Shown here: piece after piece, positions 26,245 to 35,434 of the stretch | Position numbering within the stretch: the first letter of the stretch is position 1 | Layout of the letters: each line of letters begins with the position of its first letter | Source: CADEED01 sp020442965 | GTDB lineage: Bacteria > Pseudomonadota > Gammaproteobacteria > Steroidobacterales > Steroidobacteraceae | NCBI GenBank assembly: GCA_041395525.1 | Contig: JAWLAH010000011.1 | Span: forward strand, 1-64,000 | Direction of reading: 5' to 3' | DNA: 64,000 nt | Notes under the pieces: generated by a model | What the model was told of the DNA's origin: nothing | What the model saw: the letters and a program-made list of their open reading frames with translations, nothing else | The model's database searches: none | Position numbers and translations under genes: made by a program

Positions 26245-27105
26245 GTGGTCCCATTCTCGATCGCGGGCGTGCAGATGCATGTGCCCGCGTTACATTCCAA
26301 TCTTGATGCAGTGTTGCACCGGCTCGCGATCGTCGCCACACGTTTTCCCTGGGTAAACATGGTCCTGTTCAGCGAGCTGGCATTGTGCGGGCCCGTGCAC
26401 CAGCAACCGGTGCAGTTGCCTGGGCCCGAAGAAGCAGCCCTGCAACGCGCCGCGGCGAAGCATGGTGTGTGGCTCGTACCGGGGTCGGTGTTCGAGCGCT
26501 CGGCTAGCGGGCAGATTCACAATACCTCCTCAGTCATCGCACCAGATGGCACGGTCGTCGCACGCTATCGCAAGATGGTGCCCTTCCTGCCGTACGAAGC
26601 CGGTATCACAGCGGGCACCGAGTTCTGTGTATTCGACGTCCCGTCTATTGGGCGCTTCGGCTTGTCTATCTGCTACGACATGTGGTTGCCCGAGACATCG
26701 CGTTCCTTGACCGCATTGGGCGCCGAAGTACTGCTGCATCCCGTGCTAACAGGCACGATCGATCGTTCAGTTGAGCTGGCAATTGCGCAGGCCACGGCCG
26801 CGCAGTTTCAGTGCTACGTATTCGACATCAACGGTCTGGGTCCGGGCGGGTTCGGTCGCTCCCTGGTCGTTGATCCGTCTGGAACCGTTATTCACCAAGC
26901 GGGTGGCGGTGATGAAACGATTCCGGTGGAGATCGACCTGGAGCTGGTACGCCGCCGTCGTCAGCGCGGTATTCACGGTGGACTGGGGCAGCCCCTGAAG
27001 AGCTTCCGCGATCGCGCGTTCGAGCTGCCAGTATACGATCGCTCAAGTGAGGCCACGCGCTACCTGGACACGCTCGGTGGCCTCGAAATGCCCAGCAAGA
27101 GTTAG
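26245..27105 (+). CDS. Carbon-nitrogen hydrolase (nitrilase superfamily amidase)
   Basis: 286-residue cytosolic enzyme that cleaves a non-peptide C-N bond (amide, carbamoyl or nitrile). The catalytic set is complete: Glu44 in MVLFSELALCG, Lys110 in ARYRKMVPF, Glu118 in LPYEAG and Cys143 in GLSICYDMWLPE. GTG start with AGAGG five bases upstream. First gene of a four-gene operon with an amino-acid decarboxylase, an ATP-grasp ligase and an NTN acyltransferase-like enzyme. That context points to hydrolysis of an N-carbamoyl-amine, guanidino-derived or acyl-amine intermediate; this is inference. Confidence 0.9.
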   Translation: MVPFSIAGVQMHVPALHSNLDAVLHRLAIVATRFPWVNMVLFSELALCGPVHQQPVQLPGPEEAALQRAAAKHGVWLVPGSVFERSASGQIHNTSSVIAPDGTVVARYRKMVPFLPYEAGITAGTEFCVFDVPSIGRFGLSICYDMWLPETSRSLTALGAEVLLHPVLTGTIDRSVELAIAQATAAQFQCYVFDINGLGPGGFGRSLVVDPSGTVIHQAGGGDETIPVEIDLELVRRRRQRGIHGGLGQPLKSFRDRAFELPVYDRSSEATRYLDTLGGLEMPSKS

Positions 27106-27126
27106 CGAATAGGAGGCAGCATTATC

Positions 27127-29926
27127 GTGACAACAGCTAGTCCCACGTCACTGACTGGCGCTGTGAGCGCTGACGCAGTGGCATCCTTGACGGAATACTA
27201 CAGCGCCTCCCAGCTTCGCAGCGATCGGTGGATCAGCTTGAAATCCGCATGTGCGCGACTCGCCGCCGCCGCCGATCAAGCCTCGCTCGAGCAGCGCGTG
27301 CGCAATCTGCTGATCTCGCTCGAACCGATCGAGTTCTATTGGGCTTTCCCGAGCGAAGCGGCGTGGAAGGCACTCTGGCAATTGCTGGAGCGCGGCCATT
27401 TCGATGAACTGTCGAGCAGTGTGACGATGATCGTGCGCGCTTTGGTCAGCGGGTCCTATCGGCGCAGGACACGCCGCATCAGTGCGGCAGACGATGATCT
27501 CGCCGCGCTCGAGGAAGAGCTGCGTGACGATCAATCGGAAGACAGACAGACTCAATCGCCCTATTTCGAGGTCTTGATTGTCGACAGCCTGACCGCCAAA
27601 CAACAAGACGCGCAGCGGCGGGCCCTGCAAGGCGCGCGGCGCGCCGACGACCTTCATCTACGAACCGGTCTTCGTGCCGAGCTTCGAAGACGCGCTGATC
27701 GCCGCACTATTCAATTTCAATATTCAAAGTGTCGTGATCCGACCAGGGCTGACCGGTAAGTCGCGCAATCAGATCGCGTTCTTACGGCGCTATGTCCAGC
27801 GCATTGGTGGTCGGGACCTTGACACGTATGACGCGGAATCGTGGCAGTTTGAGCTTTGTCGATTGCTGCAAGAAATTCGGCCGGAAATTGACGTCTATCT
27901 CGTGACTGATGAGTCGGTCGAGGTGATCGCTGGTCTCGAATTGCGCGGTTGTCGACGTGTATTCTACAACCAGGACGATTTTCTCGAACTGCACGTAAAC
28001 ATCCTGCGCGGCGTCGATGCACGCTATGACACGCCGTTCTTCCACGCCCTGAAAGAGTATTCGCGCCGTCCAACCGGTGTGTTTCACGCCCTACCGATCA
28101 GTCGCGGCAAGTCGATCGCTCGCTCGCACTGGATCCGCGACATGCTCGATTTCTACGGCACCAATGTCTTCATGGCCGAGACCTCCGCTACGTCTGGCGG
28201 TCTCGACTCACTGCTCGCACCGACCGGATCTTTGAAGCGTGCGCAGGAATACGCAGCGCGGGCATTCGGCGCCGAGCGCACCTATTTCGCCACCAATGGG
28301 ACGTCGACCTGCAACAAGATTGTCGTTCAGGCAGTCGTTCGACCGGGCGATATCGTGCTCATCGACCGCGATTGTCACAAGTCACATCACTATGGCATGG
28401 TGTTGGCGGGCGCTCAGGTGGTGTATCTCGACAGCTATCCACTGAACGAATACTCGATGTACGGCGCGGTGCCACTCACGGAGATCAAACATCGCCTGCT
28501 CGAGTTGCAATCCGCCGGCAAGCTGCACCGCGTACGCATGCTCCTGCTGACGAACTGCACGTTCGATGGTGTGGTGTACAACGTCGAGCGCGTAATGGAG
28601 GAGTGCCTCGCGATCAAGCCGGACCTCGTATTTCTCTGGGACGAGGCATGGTTCGCATTTGCGCGCTTCGGCACCATCTATCGGCAGCGAACCGCCATGT
28701 ATTGCGCCGAGCTACTGCGTAACCGCTACAAGTCGGACGCCTATCGAGAACGTTGGTCGGCGCAGCAAACAGAATTGAGTGAAGCTCTGAAGAACAACGA
28801 CACCGAGGTCCTGCTGCATACCAGGCTCTTGCCAGACCCGGACAAAGTGAGAATCCGCACCTATGCGACTCAGTCGACCCATAAAACACTGACATCGCTT
28901 CGCCAAGGCTCGATGATTCACGTTCGCGATCAAGACTTCAAAGGTGAGGTGGCGCAGGCGTTTCATGAGGCCTACATGACCCACACTTCGACCTCTCCGA
29001 ACTATCAAATTCTGGCGTCGCTCGATATCGGTCGGCGCCAAGTGGAACTCGAAGGCCTGGAGTTCGTCCAGAAGCAGGTTGAATCAGCGATGTCGATTCG
29101 CAAGGCGGTGAATACGCACCCGCTCATCAGCAAGTACTTTCGCGTGCTCAACGTACGCGACATGGTCCCTGCCACCTACCGACCGTCCGGCGTCGATTCC
29201 TATCTCGACAATGAAGGCGCTTGGAGCGAGATGTGGGACGCGTGGTCCGAGGACGAGTTCGCGATCGATCCATCGCGCATCACGCTCGCCGTCGGCGGCA
29301 CCGGGTACGATGGCGATACGTTCAAGAACACCGTACTGATGGATCGGCACGGAATCCAGATCAACAAGACGTCCCGCAATACCGTGCTGCTGATGACCAA
29401 TATTGGCACTACGCGCTCATCGGTCGCCTATCTCATCGAGGTCCTGGTCGACATTGCACGAGAGATCGACGAGCGCCTCGACGGTGCGGGCGGGATGGAG
29501 CGCCGCTCATTCGATCACAAGGTCAGATCGCTCATGCAAGAGCTGCCGCCACTGCCGGATTTCAGTCGATTCCACGAGTCGTTCCGCAGCAACGATGGCA
29601 CAGGTACTACCGAGGGCGACATTCGCTCAGCGTTCTTTCTCGCTTATGACGAGACACACTGCGAGTACTACATGCTCGAAGACGACAATCTCGAGAACGC
29701 GATGGCAGCTGGACGCGAACTCGTCTCCACATCATTCATCATTCCCTACCCGCCCGGCTTTCCGATCCTCGTTCCAGGCCAGGTAATCTCGCGCGAGATC
29801 CTGGAGTTCATGCGCGCGCTCGACGTCAAGGAAATACACGGCTATGAGCCGGAGCTCGGTCTGCGCGTATTCAGCCAGGCAGCGCTCGATGCGCAAGCGA
29901 TCAAGCCTGGCTCGGTGGGTCAGTAA
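27127..29926 (+). CDS. Orn/Lys/Arg decarboxylase family protein, reading frame broken by one extra base near 27651
   Basis: PLP-dependent fold-I amino-acid decarboxylase, about 932 residues if rejoined. Frame one (27127-27651) encodes the N-terminal region up to SPYFEVLIVDSLTAKQQDAQ. Frame two continues from 27653 as FIYEPVFVPSFEDALIAALF, the receiver-like N-terminal domain, then the PLP domain (SATSGGLDSLLAPTGSLKRAQEYAA; NGTSTCNKIVV; VFLWDEAWFAFARFG; PLP lysine in QSTHKTLTSLRQG, codon 28883-28885). The C-terminal domain contains YPPGFPILVPGQVIS. Removing one C at 27651/27652 restores a single frame. The GTG at 27674 is not a natural start. Substrate (Arg, Lys, Orn or other) unresolved. Confidence 0.85.
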
Positions 29927-29941
29927 CTACAGGAGCACGAG

Positions 29942-31399
29942 ATGCCCACACATAAGAAGCTACGTAACATTTCCGAGATACGCCGGTTTTTTCACCGCAA
30001 CGAAACACCGATCTATTTTGTCAGCGCAACGAATTTCAATTTGCTCGGTGTCGACGAGTGGGTGCGCAACTTCAAGTACATCAGTTATATCGATTGCTAC
30101 GATGGGCGGCACCCGAACGTGTATTGCCCGCCCGAGCTACCCCATGCCGAATTCCAGTCGATCGAGGACATTAACAACTACTTGTTGCAGCACAAGGGTG
30201 TGATCGACTTCATCGAGCACCGCGGCGGCAAACCGAAACTCGTGTTCCTGATGTTCGACGAGCAGACCGAGAAACTGGCACAGGAGATCGGTTGCAAAGT
30301 CTGGTTCCCGAAGGCACGGCTGCGCAACAAGATCGACAACAAGATCGAAACGGTGCGCATCGGCAACAAGGCCGGCGTACCGAGCGTACCGAACACTCTC
30401 GCCAAGCTGAACGACTACAAGCAGCTGATAAAGATTGCGACGGACGCGGGGCTGGGGCGGGATCTTGTGCTGCAATCCGCCTACGGAGATAGCGGTCACA
30501 CCACATTCTTTATCAAGGGCGAGCAGGACTTCAAGCGCCACGCCGGCGACATTGTCGATCATGGTGAGATCAAGATCATGAAGCGCATCAATTGCCGCGG
30601 CGCCGCTATCGAGGCCTGCGCTACCAAGAACGGCACGATCGTTGGCCCGCTGATGACCGAGTTGGTGGGGTTTCCAGAGCTCACCCCCTATCGCGGTGGC
30701 TGGTGCGGCAACGAAATCTTTCCCGATGCCTTCACCCAGAAGATCCGCAACAAGGCGCGCGACTATACCTTCAAGTTTGGTGAGCAACTGCGAAAAGACG
30801 GCTTTCGCGGTTACTTCGAGCTCGACTTCTTGAGCGATACTCGCACCGGGGAACTCTATCTGGGTGAGCTCAATCCACGCGTCACTGGCGCGAGTTCGAT
30901 GACGAACCATGCGGCATTCGCACATGCCGATGCACCGTTGTTTCTGTTTCACCTGCTCGAGTTCTCGAACGTCGAGTTCGATCTCGACATTGCGGAACTC
31001 AACACGCGCTGGGCAGCACACGAAAATATCGACAACTGGTCCCAGATCGTGATCAAACATACTGAGAATACTGTCGATGTCGTCGCCCAGGCGCCAGAGA
31101 CGGGAATCTGGCGTATGCACGACGACGGCAGTGTCGCCTACAATCGCTTCGACTATCATCGACGTGCGGTAGAATCGGAGCGTGAGGCATTTTTTCTCCG
31201 GATCATCAAGCGAGGCGATTATCGCTACGAAGGTGCCGATCTCGGCATACTCGTGCTGCGTGGACGAGTAATGAATTCCAAGTTCGAATTGACCGAACGC
31301 GCGCAGCGGTGGATCGCTGGCATTCGTGGGGTGTATCAGGGAACGCCGCTCGCGGCAGCCCAGGCGATGCCGGTCGAGCAGCACTTCAAGATCATGTAG
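29942..31399 (+). CDS. ATP-grasp ligase (biotin-carboxylase-like fold)
   Basis: 485 residues. Predicted to activate a carboxylate as acyl-phosphate and join it to an amine or thiol. ATP-grasp landmarks: NKIETVRIGNKAGVPSVPN (linker and first ATP lysine region), LVLQSAYGDSGHTTFFI (glycine-rich loop), IMKRINCRGAAIEAC, and the Mg2+-binding acidic/Asn strand GYFELDFLSDTRTGELYLGELNPRVTGASSMTNH. The C-terminal ~120 residues (QIVIKHTENTVDVVAQAPETGIWRM) are a separate small domain I do not recognise. Preceded by CAGGAG, 15 bp after the decarboxylase stop, so co-transcribed. It may couple the decarboxylase-made amine to an acid; inference. Confidence 0.87.
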   Translation: MPTHKKLRNISEIRRFFHRNETPIYFVSATNFNLLGVDEWVRNFKYISYIDCYDGRHPNVYCPPELPHAEFQSIEDINNYLLQHKGVIDFIEHRGGKPKLVFLMFDEQTEKLAQEIGCKVWFPKARLRNKIDNKIETVRIGNKAGVPSVPNTLAKLNDYKQLIKIATDAGLGRDLVLQSAYGDSGHTTFFIKGEQDFKRHAGDIVDHGEIKIMKRINCRGAAIEACATKNGTIVGPLMTELVGFPELTPYRGGWCGNEIFPDAFTQKIRNKARDYTFKFGEQLRKDGFRGYFELDFLSDTRTGELYLGELNPRVTGASSMTNHAAFAHADAPLFLFHLLEFSNVEFDLDIAELNTRWAAHENIDNWSQIVIKHTENTVDVVAQAPETGIWRMHDDGSVAYNRFDYHRRAVESEREAFFLRIIKRGDYRYEGADLGILVLRGRVMNSKFELTERAQRWIAGIRGVYQGTPLAAAQAMPVEQHFKIM

Positions 31400-31424
31400 A
31401 CGTCGCAGGCCAGGCTATCAATTC

Positions 31425-32420
31425 GTGCAACTGAATTTCAGACTGATCACGGAGGATCAGCCGGCGGAACGGTGGCAGGCACTGTTCCAGCAGCTATGGC
31501 CGCATCATCGGCGCTGGTATCTGAGCGAGTCACTGCGTGATCGGCCGACCTATCTGCAGTGCCGCCGCGCTATGCAGACACACATGCCGGAACTCTTGCC
31601 GCTCTACGAACAGCTCTGCGCATTGGCAGGGGGTGGCGATCTCGAGTCACGCTTTCTGAGCCTGTACTGTCCGCCTGCCTACCTGAGCGCCTGTTCACAG
31701 GCGGTCTGGCAAGGCTCACCGCCCCTCCTGGTGCGCAATTATGACTACCATGCGTCGGCGTTCGATGCCGTTTTACTGCGATCTCGGTGGTTAGGTCGCC
31801 GGGTACTCGGCATGAGCGACTGCATCACAGGGCTGCTCGATGGAATCAATGACAGCGGTCTCGCAGTTACTCTGACATTCGGTGGCCGCCGGGTGGTCGG
31901 CGTGGGATTCGGCGTACCGCTCATCCTGCGCTACGTGCTCGAAACCTGCAGCACCGTTCGTGAGGCGGCGCTGGTCCTCGCGCGCATTCCCTGCCATATG
32001 GCGTACAACGTTACATTGCTGGACGCCGCCGGAGACTGGGCGACCGTTTATCTTGGACCGGATCGCAAGGCGTACGTCTCAAAGGCAGTCGTGGCGACGA
32101 ATCACCAGGAGAGAGTGGAGTGGGCAACCCATGCACTCGCCACCGCATCAGTCGAACGAGAGCAATTCCTGCTCAATGAGCTGGCGCGCGGACGCCCGAC
32201 GAAAGAGGCGTTTGTTAGCGCCTTCCTGCGTCCCCCGGTGTACTCACTCGCGTTTGATCGTGGATTCGGGACGCTCTACACCAGTGTGTATTCGCCTGCG
32301 GAACGCAACTTGCAACTGCTTTGGCCGAGTGCGGCCTGGCCTGTTGATTTGGCAGACGTCGTGGACTCCAATAGGATCGTTTCCTACCCTGTCTACGACG
32401 CACCGGTTGCCGCGCATTGA
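31425..32420 (+). CDS. C45 / acyl-CoA:6-aminopenicillanate acyltransferase-like NTN hydrolase
   Basis: 331 residues of the choloylglycine/penicillin-acyltransferase NTN group. The signature is SACSQAVWQGSPPLLVRNYDYHAS: Cys90 is the probable autoproteolytically exposed nucleophile and RNYDY the conserved substrate-site motif ten residues on. DCITGLLDGINDSGLAVTLTFGG, PLILRYVLETCSTVREAALVLARIP and YNVTLLDAAGDWATVYL are typical of the fold. The GTG at 31425 is chosen since the longer frame overlaps the upstream gene. Family members make or break amide bonds on small molecules. Last gene of the operon, 25 bp after the ATP-grasp stop. Confidence 0.83.
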   Translation: MQLNFRLITEDQPAERWQALFQQLWPHHRRWYLSESLRDRPTYLQCRRAMQTHMPELLPLYEQLCALAGGGDLESRFLSLYCPPAYLSACSQAVWQGSPPLLVRNYDYHASAFDAVLLRSRWLGRRVLGMSDCITGLLDGINDSGLAVTLTFGGRRVVGVGFGVPLILRYVLETCSTVREAALVLARIPCHMAYNVTLLDAAGDWATVYLGPDRKAYVSKAVVATNHQERVEWATHALATASVEREQFLLNELARGRPTKEAFVSAFLRPPVYSLAFDRGFGTLYTSVYSPAERNLQLLWPSAAWPVDLADVVDSNRIVSYPVYDAPVAAH

Positions 32421-32462
32421 GCACGGTCGCAAGGGACATCAACGGATGTCAGGTGGGCGCCG

Positions 32463-32963
32463 TCAGCGGCTGTATAAGCCGATCAATTGCGCCTTGCCTA
32501 GCGTATTCATGCCGAGCTGAAATCCCACGATCGCACAAGAAGTGTTCGCGGTGACTGGCAGTTCTTTCACGCCAACAGCATGCACGGTAAAAATGTAGCG
32601 ATGCACGTTCGCACCCTGCGGTGGGCAAGGGCCACCATATCCCGGCTGACCGAAATCGGTGCGAATTTGCAACGCGCCCTTTGGCAGCTTCCCGCCCGTT
32701 GGGTCGCCAGCGCCCAGTACCAGAGATCTCGTGTCAGCCGGAATGTTGACGACCATCCAATGCCAGAAGCCGCTGCCGGTGGGCGCATCGGGGTCATAGC
32801 AACTAACTGCAAAGCTCTGGGTACCGTTTGGGACGCCGCTCCAACTCAACTGCGGCGATTGGTTGCCACCTTCGCAGCCGAAGCCGAACTCCTTGGCCAG
32901 GACCTGTTGCATCTTGAGCTTGTCACCGTCTGCGAAACTCTCACTCGTCAGTCTCATCGCCAT
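32463..32963 (-). CDS. YbhB/YbcL-type Raf-kinase-inhibitor-like (PEBP) protein
   Basis: 166-residue phosphatidylethanolamine-binding-protein fold. The ligand-site motifs are intact: AVSCYDPDAPTGSGFWHWMVVNIP and YGGPCPPQGANVHRYIFTVHAV. No signal peptide is seen, so cytosolic. ATG at 32963 with AGGAG eight bases upstream; the frame to 33251 is spurious. Convergent with the NTN-hydrolase gene. Physiological role of bacterial members is poorly known. Confidence 0.93.
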   Translation of the reverse strand: MAMRLTSESFADGDKLKMQQVLAKEFGFGCEGGNQSPQLSWSGVPNGTQSFAVSCYDPDAPTGSGFWHWMVVNIPADTRSLVLGAGDPTGGKLPKGALQIRTDFGQPGYGGPCPPQGANVHRYIFTVHAVGVKELPVTANTSCAIVGFQLGMNTLGKAQLIGLYSR

Positions 32964-33078
32964 CGTCCACACTCCTGCTGGCCCGTCGCATTCCACCGAG
33001 CAGAGAATACCCCAATATCGCGCACTGACGATATGATGCGCGCCAATCTGGTTGGTTGATCGGCGGGCGGAGGTTTCC

Positions 33079-33633
33079 TTGACGCTTTTCCTGATCGCGA
33101 CGCTGATTCTGCTGGTCGCGGCCGTTTGGGCTGTGGTTACGTACAATCGATTGGTGCGCGATCGAAACCGGGTGGCCCAGTCCTGGAGCGATGTCGACGT
33201 ACAATTACGGCGACGGCACGATCTCGTGCCTCGCCTGGTCGAAGTCGTCAAAGGTTATGCAGGTTATGAGCGTGCGCTGCTCGAGAGCGTCACGCAGTTG
33301 CGCAGCCTCGGTACAACCCTGCGATCACCATCAGAGCTCACGCCAGTCGAGTCGCAACTGGCCGGCGGCCTACAGCAGTTGATCGCGATCGCCGAGGCAT
33401 ATCCGGACCTGAAGGCCAGCCAGAACTTTCTGGCGCTGCAAAGTGAACTCGCTGGCACCGAGAATCAGATCCAATTTGCGCGCCGCTATTACAACGGCGC
33501 CGTCAATCTTTACAACACGCAGATCGAGCGCTTTCCGAATCTGCTGATCGCCAGGTCATTCGCGTTTCGCCCCGCAGATTTCTTTGATCGCGACGGCCAA
33601 GAACAGGCGGTCGCGCCAGAGGTGCGGATCTGA
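33079..33633 (+). CDS. lemA: LemA family protein
   Basis: 184 residues: a single N-terminal membrane helix (TLFLIATLILLVAAVWAVVTYNRLV) then the LemA coiled helical domain (RNRVAQSWSDVDVQLRRRHDLVPRLVEVVKGYAGYERALLESVTQLR; NQIQFARRYYNGAVNLYNTQIERFPNLLIA). The likely start is a TTG at 33079 behind GGAGG; a frame extends to 33052. Overlaps the DUF2207 gene by TGATG, a pairing seen in many bacteria, where both are membrane proteins of unknown function. Confidence 0.94.
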   Translation: MTLFLIATLILLVAAVWAVVTYNRLVRDRNRVAQSWSDVDVQLRRRHDLVPRLVEVVKGYAGYERALLESVTQLRSLGTTLRSPSELTPVESQLAGGLQQLIAIAEAYPDLKASQNFLALQSELAGTENQIQFARRYYNGAVNLYNTQIERFPNLLIARSFAFRPADFFDRDGQEQAVAPEVRI

Positions 33634-35426
33634 TGCTCCGATTTTGCGCCGTGCTCAGTCTGATCGCAGCCTCAATCGTCGGCAGCGAATCCTTTGCTGC
33701 GGAGCGCATCGTCTCGTTCGACAGCATCATCGATGTTCTACCTGACAGCGAGATCGACGTACGCGAAACGATCGTTGTCGACTCTGAAGGCGCGAACATC
33801 AGGCGCGGCATTTTTCGCGACTTTCCGACCCAGTACAACCGCCCATCTGGCGATCGCGTCGTGGTCGGATTCAAAGTGCAGAGCGTCGAGCGTGACGGCC
33901 ACGCGGAGATGTTTCGCGTTGTATCGATCGCCAACGGCAAACGGATCTACATCGGCGACCCAGATCGCCTGCTGCCGAACGGCAGGCACTCGTACCAGAT
34001 CGTGTACCGATCCGATCGACAATTGGGCTTCTTTGACGATCACGATGAACTGTACTGGAACGTCACCGGGAACGGCTGGCAGTTGCCGATCGAAAGGGCG
34101 CGCGCGCATGTTCGCCTACCAGGCAAAGTGAATCTCGATCGGCTAACGGCCGAGGCGTACACCGGCTACGCGGGAGACACGGGTCGCGATTTTCGGGCGA
34201 AACTGTCCACGGGCGGACCCCTGATCGAGGCGACGCGTGCGCTATTGCCGACCGAGGGTCTTACCATCGTCGTCGGCTGGCCGAAAGGCGTCGTCACCCC
34301 ACCGACCGCTACGATGCGCCTGCGATACCTGATGCGCGACGACTGGTTGGCTTTCGTCACAGCGGCTGGACTGCTGTCTCTCTTTACCTACTATCTGTAC
34401 GCATGGCGTCGGGTCGGCCGCGATCCGCCTGCGCGTACGATCGTTCCGATCTATTCCCCTCCAGCGGACTACTCGCCGGCGGCGATGCGCTATGTTCGGC
34501 AGATGCGCTACGACAACAAGTGCTTTGCTGCGGCAGTATTGAGCCTCGCGGTAAAAGGCATGTTGCGAATCAGCGAGGAGAGGACCGGCTTGTTAGGCCT
34601 GAGCAAACGATTTACGCTGCACAAGAGCCCACAGGCACTCACCAGCGATGCGCTGCCAAAGGATGAACTCGTACTGTTGAACGCGCTGCTCGGCGACCGG
34701 GACGTTCTACTGCTCGAGCAAGAGAACTCTGCCACTCTGCGTGCAGCACACGTAGCGCATGAATCAGCGCTCGGTACGCGATATAGGGGCAGCGCCTTCC
34801 GGGAGAACATACGCTGGCATCTCGCAGGCCTGCTGATTGCGCTTTGCTTCGGTACCAGCGCTGTTCTGATTGGCCGATATCAGGGCGTAAGCGGCGCCTG
34901 GTTATTCCTGACGCTCCCCGGTTGGCTAACTATCGGAATGTTCGTCGCCTCGGTCGCCGCAATCTTCGCATTCGGCGCGTTGCTCAAGGCGCCGACTCAT
35001 TCCGGGCGCGACGCGTTGGATCAGATCGACGGATTCCGGATGTATTTGGGAGTGGCTGAAGGCGCAGCGCTGAAGTTGATCGACGCGCCCCCACTCAGCA
35101 GTCAGCTGTTCGAGTCCTACTTACCTGCGGCATTGGCGCTCGATGTAGAACAGCGCTGGGCGCAGCGCTTTGCCACGGTTTTCGCTCAACAGCCGGCCGC
35201 GGCCTCGCCCACTTGGTACTCCGGCCATACCTGGAACAGCTTCAGTCACGCGTCCTTCGCGTCGAATTTCAGCACGCCATTCACGAGCGCAATCTCCTCT
35301 GCTTCTCACCCCCCTGGCTCAAGTTCCGGCAGTAGTTCCTCCGCTGGAGGTTCCTCCGCTGGAGGCTCCTCCGGTGGGGGCTCATCCGGCGGCGGCGGCG
35401 GTGGAGGTGGCGGGGGCGGTTGGTAG
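33633..35426 (+). CDS. DUF2207 domain membrane protein
   Basis: 597 residues. Signal peptide (LRFCAVLSLIAASIVGSESFAAE), extracytoplasmic DUF2207 domain (ERIVSFDSIIDVLPDSEIDVRETIVV; GIFRDFPT; HDELYWNVTGNGWQLPI), a membrane helix near 240 (WLAFVTAAGLLSLFTYYLYAW), a cytosolic part starting AAMRYVRQMRYDNKCFAAAVLSLAVKG, two more helices near 400-450, and a Ser/Gly-rich tail ending in about twelve glycines and Trp. The tail is typical of the family and encoded by a short tandem repeat. Coupled to lemA. Function unknown. Confidence 0.94.
   Translation: MLRFCAVLSLIAASIVGSESFAAERIVSFDSIIDVLPDSEIDVRETIVVDSEGANIRRGIFRDFPTQYNRPSGDRVVVGFKVQSVERDGHAEMFRVVSIANGKRIYIGDPDRLLPNGRHSYQIVYRSDRQLGFFDDHDELYWNVTGNGWQLPIERARAHVRLPGKVNLDRLTAEAYTGYAGDTGRDFRAKLSTGGPLIEATRALLPTEGLTIVVGWPKGVVTPPTATMRLRYLMRDDWLAFVTAAGLLSLFTYYLYAWRRVGRDPPARTIVPIYSPPADYSPAAMRYVRQMRYDNKCFAAAVLSLAVKGMLRISEERTGLLGLSKRFTLHKSPQALTSDALPKDELVLLNALLGDRDVLLLEQENSATLRAAHVAHESALGTRYRGSAFRENIRWHLAGLLIALCFGTSAVLIGRYQGVSGAWLFLTLPGWLTIGMFVASVAAIFAFGALLKAPTHSGRDALDQIDGFRMYLGVAEGAALKLIDAPPLSSQLFESYLPAALALDVEQRWAQRFATVFAQQPAAASPTWYSGHTWNSFSHASFASNFSTPFTSAISSASHPPGSSSGSSSSAGGSSAGGSSGGGSSGGGGGGGGGGGW
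35336..35395. repeat. Four 15-bp tandem units in the DUF2207 3' end
   Basis: Two identical copies of TTCCTCCGCTGGAGG (35336-35365) are followed by two degenerate copies to 35395 and then a GGC run. Each unit contains the small palindrome CTCC-GCT-GGAG. They encode SSAGG-type repeats of the Gly/Ser tail, so unit number may vary between strains without a frameshift. Confidence 0.75.
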
Positions 35427-35434
35427 AGATGCGG

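Noticed and set aside
27640..27680. Programmed +1 frameshift in the decarboxylase gene
   Set aside because: No slow codon plus stop, no known shift motif and frame one continues 36 codons before its stop; a simple base insertion or sequencing error is more economical.
30137..31384. 415-residue minus-strand open frame across the ATP-grasp gene
   Set aside because: It mirrors a strongly conserved plus-strand enzyme; long antisense frames are expected in GC-rich coding DNA, and its sequence resembles no family.
32964..33251. Upstream extension of the PEBP frame
   Set aside because: It is Thr/Arg-rich, crosses the divergent lemA start region and lacks family similarity; ATG 32963 has a proper ribosome site.
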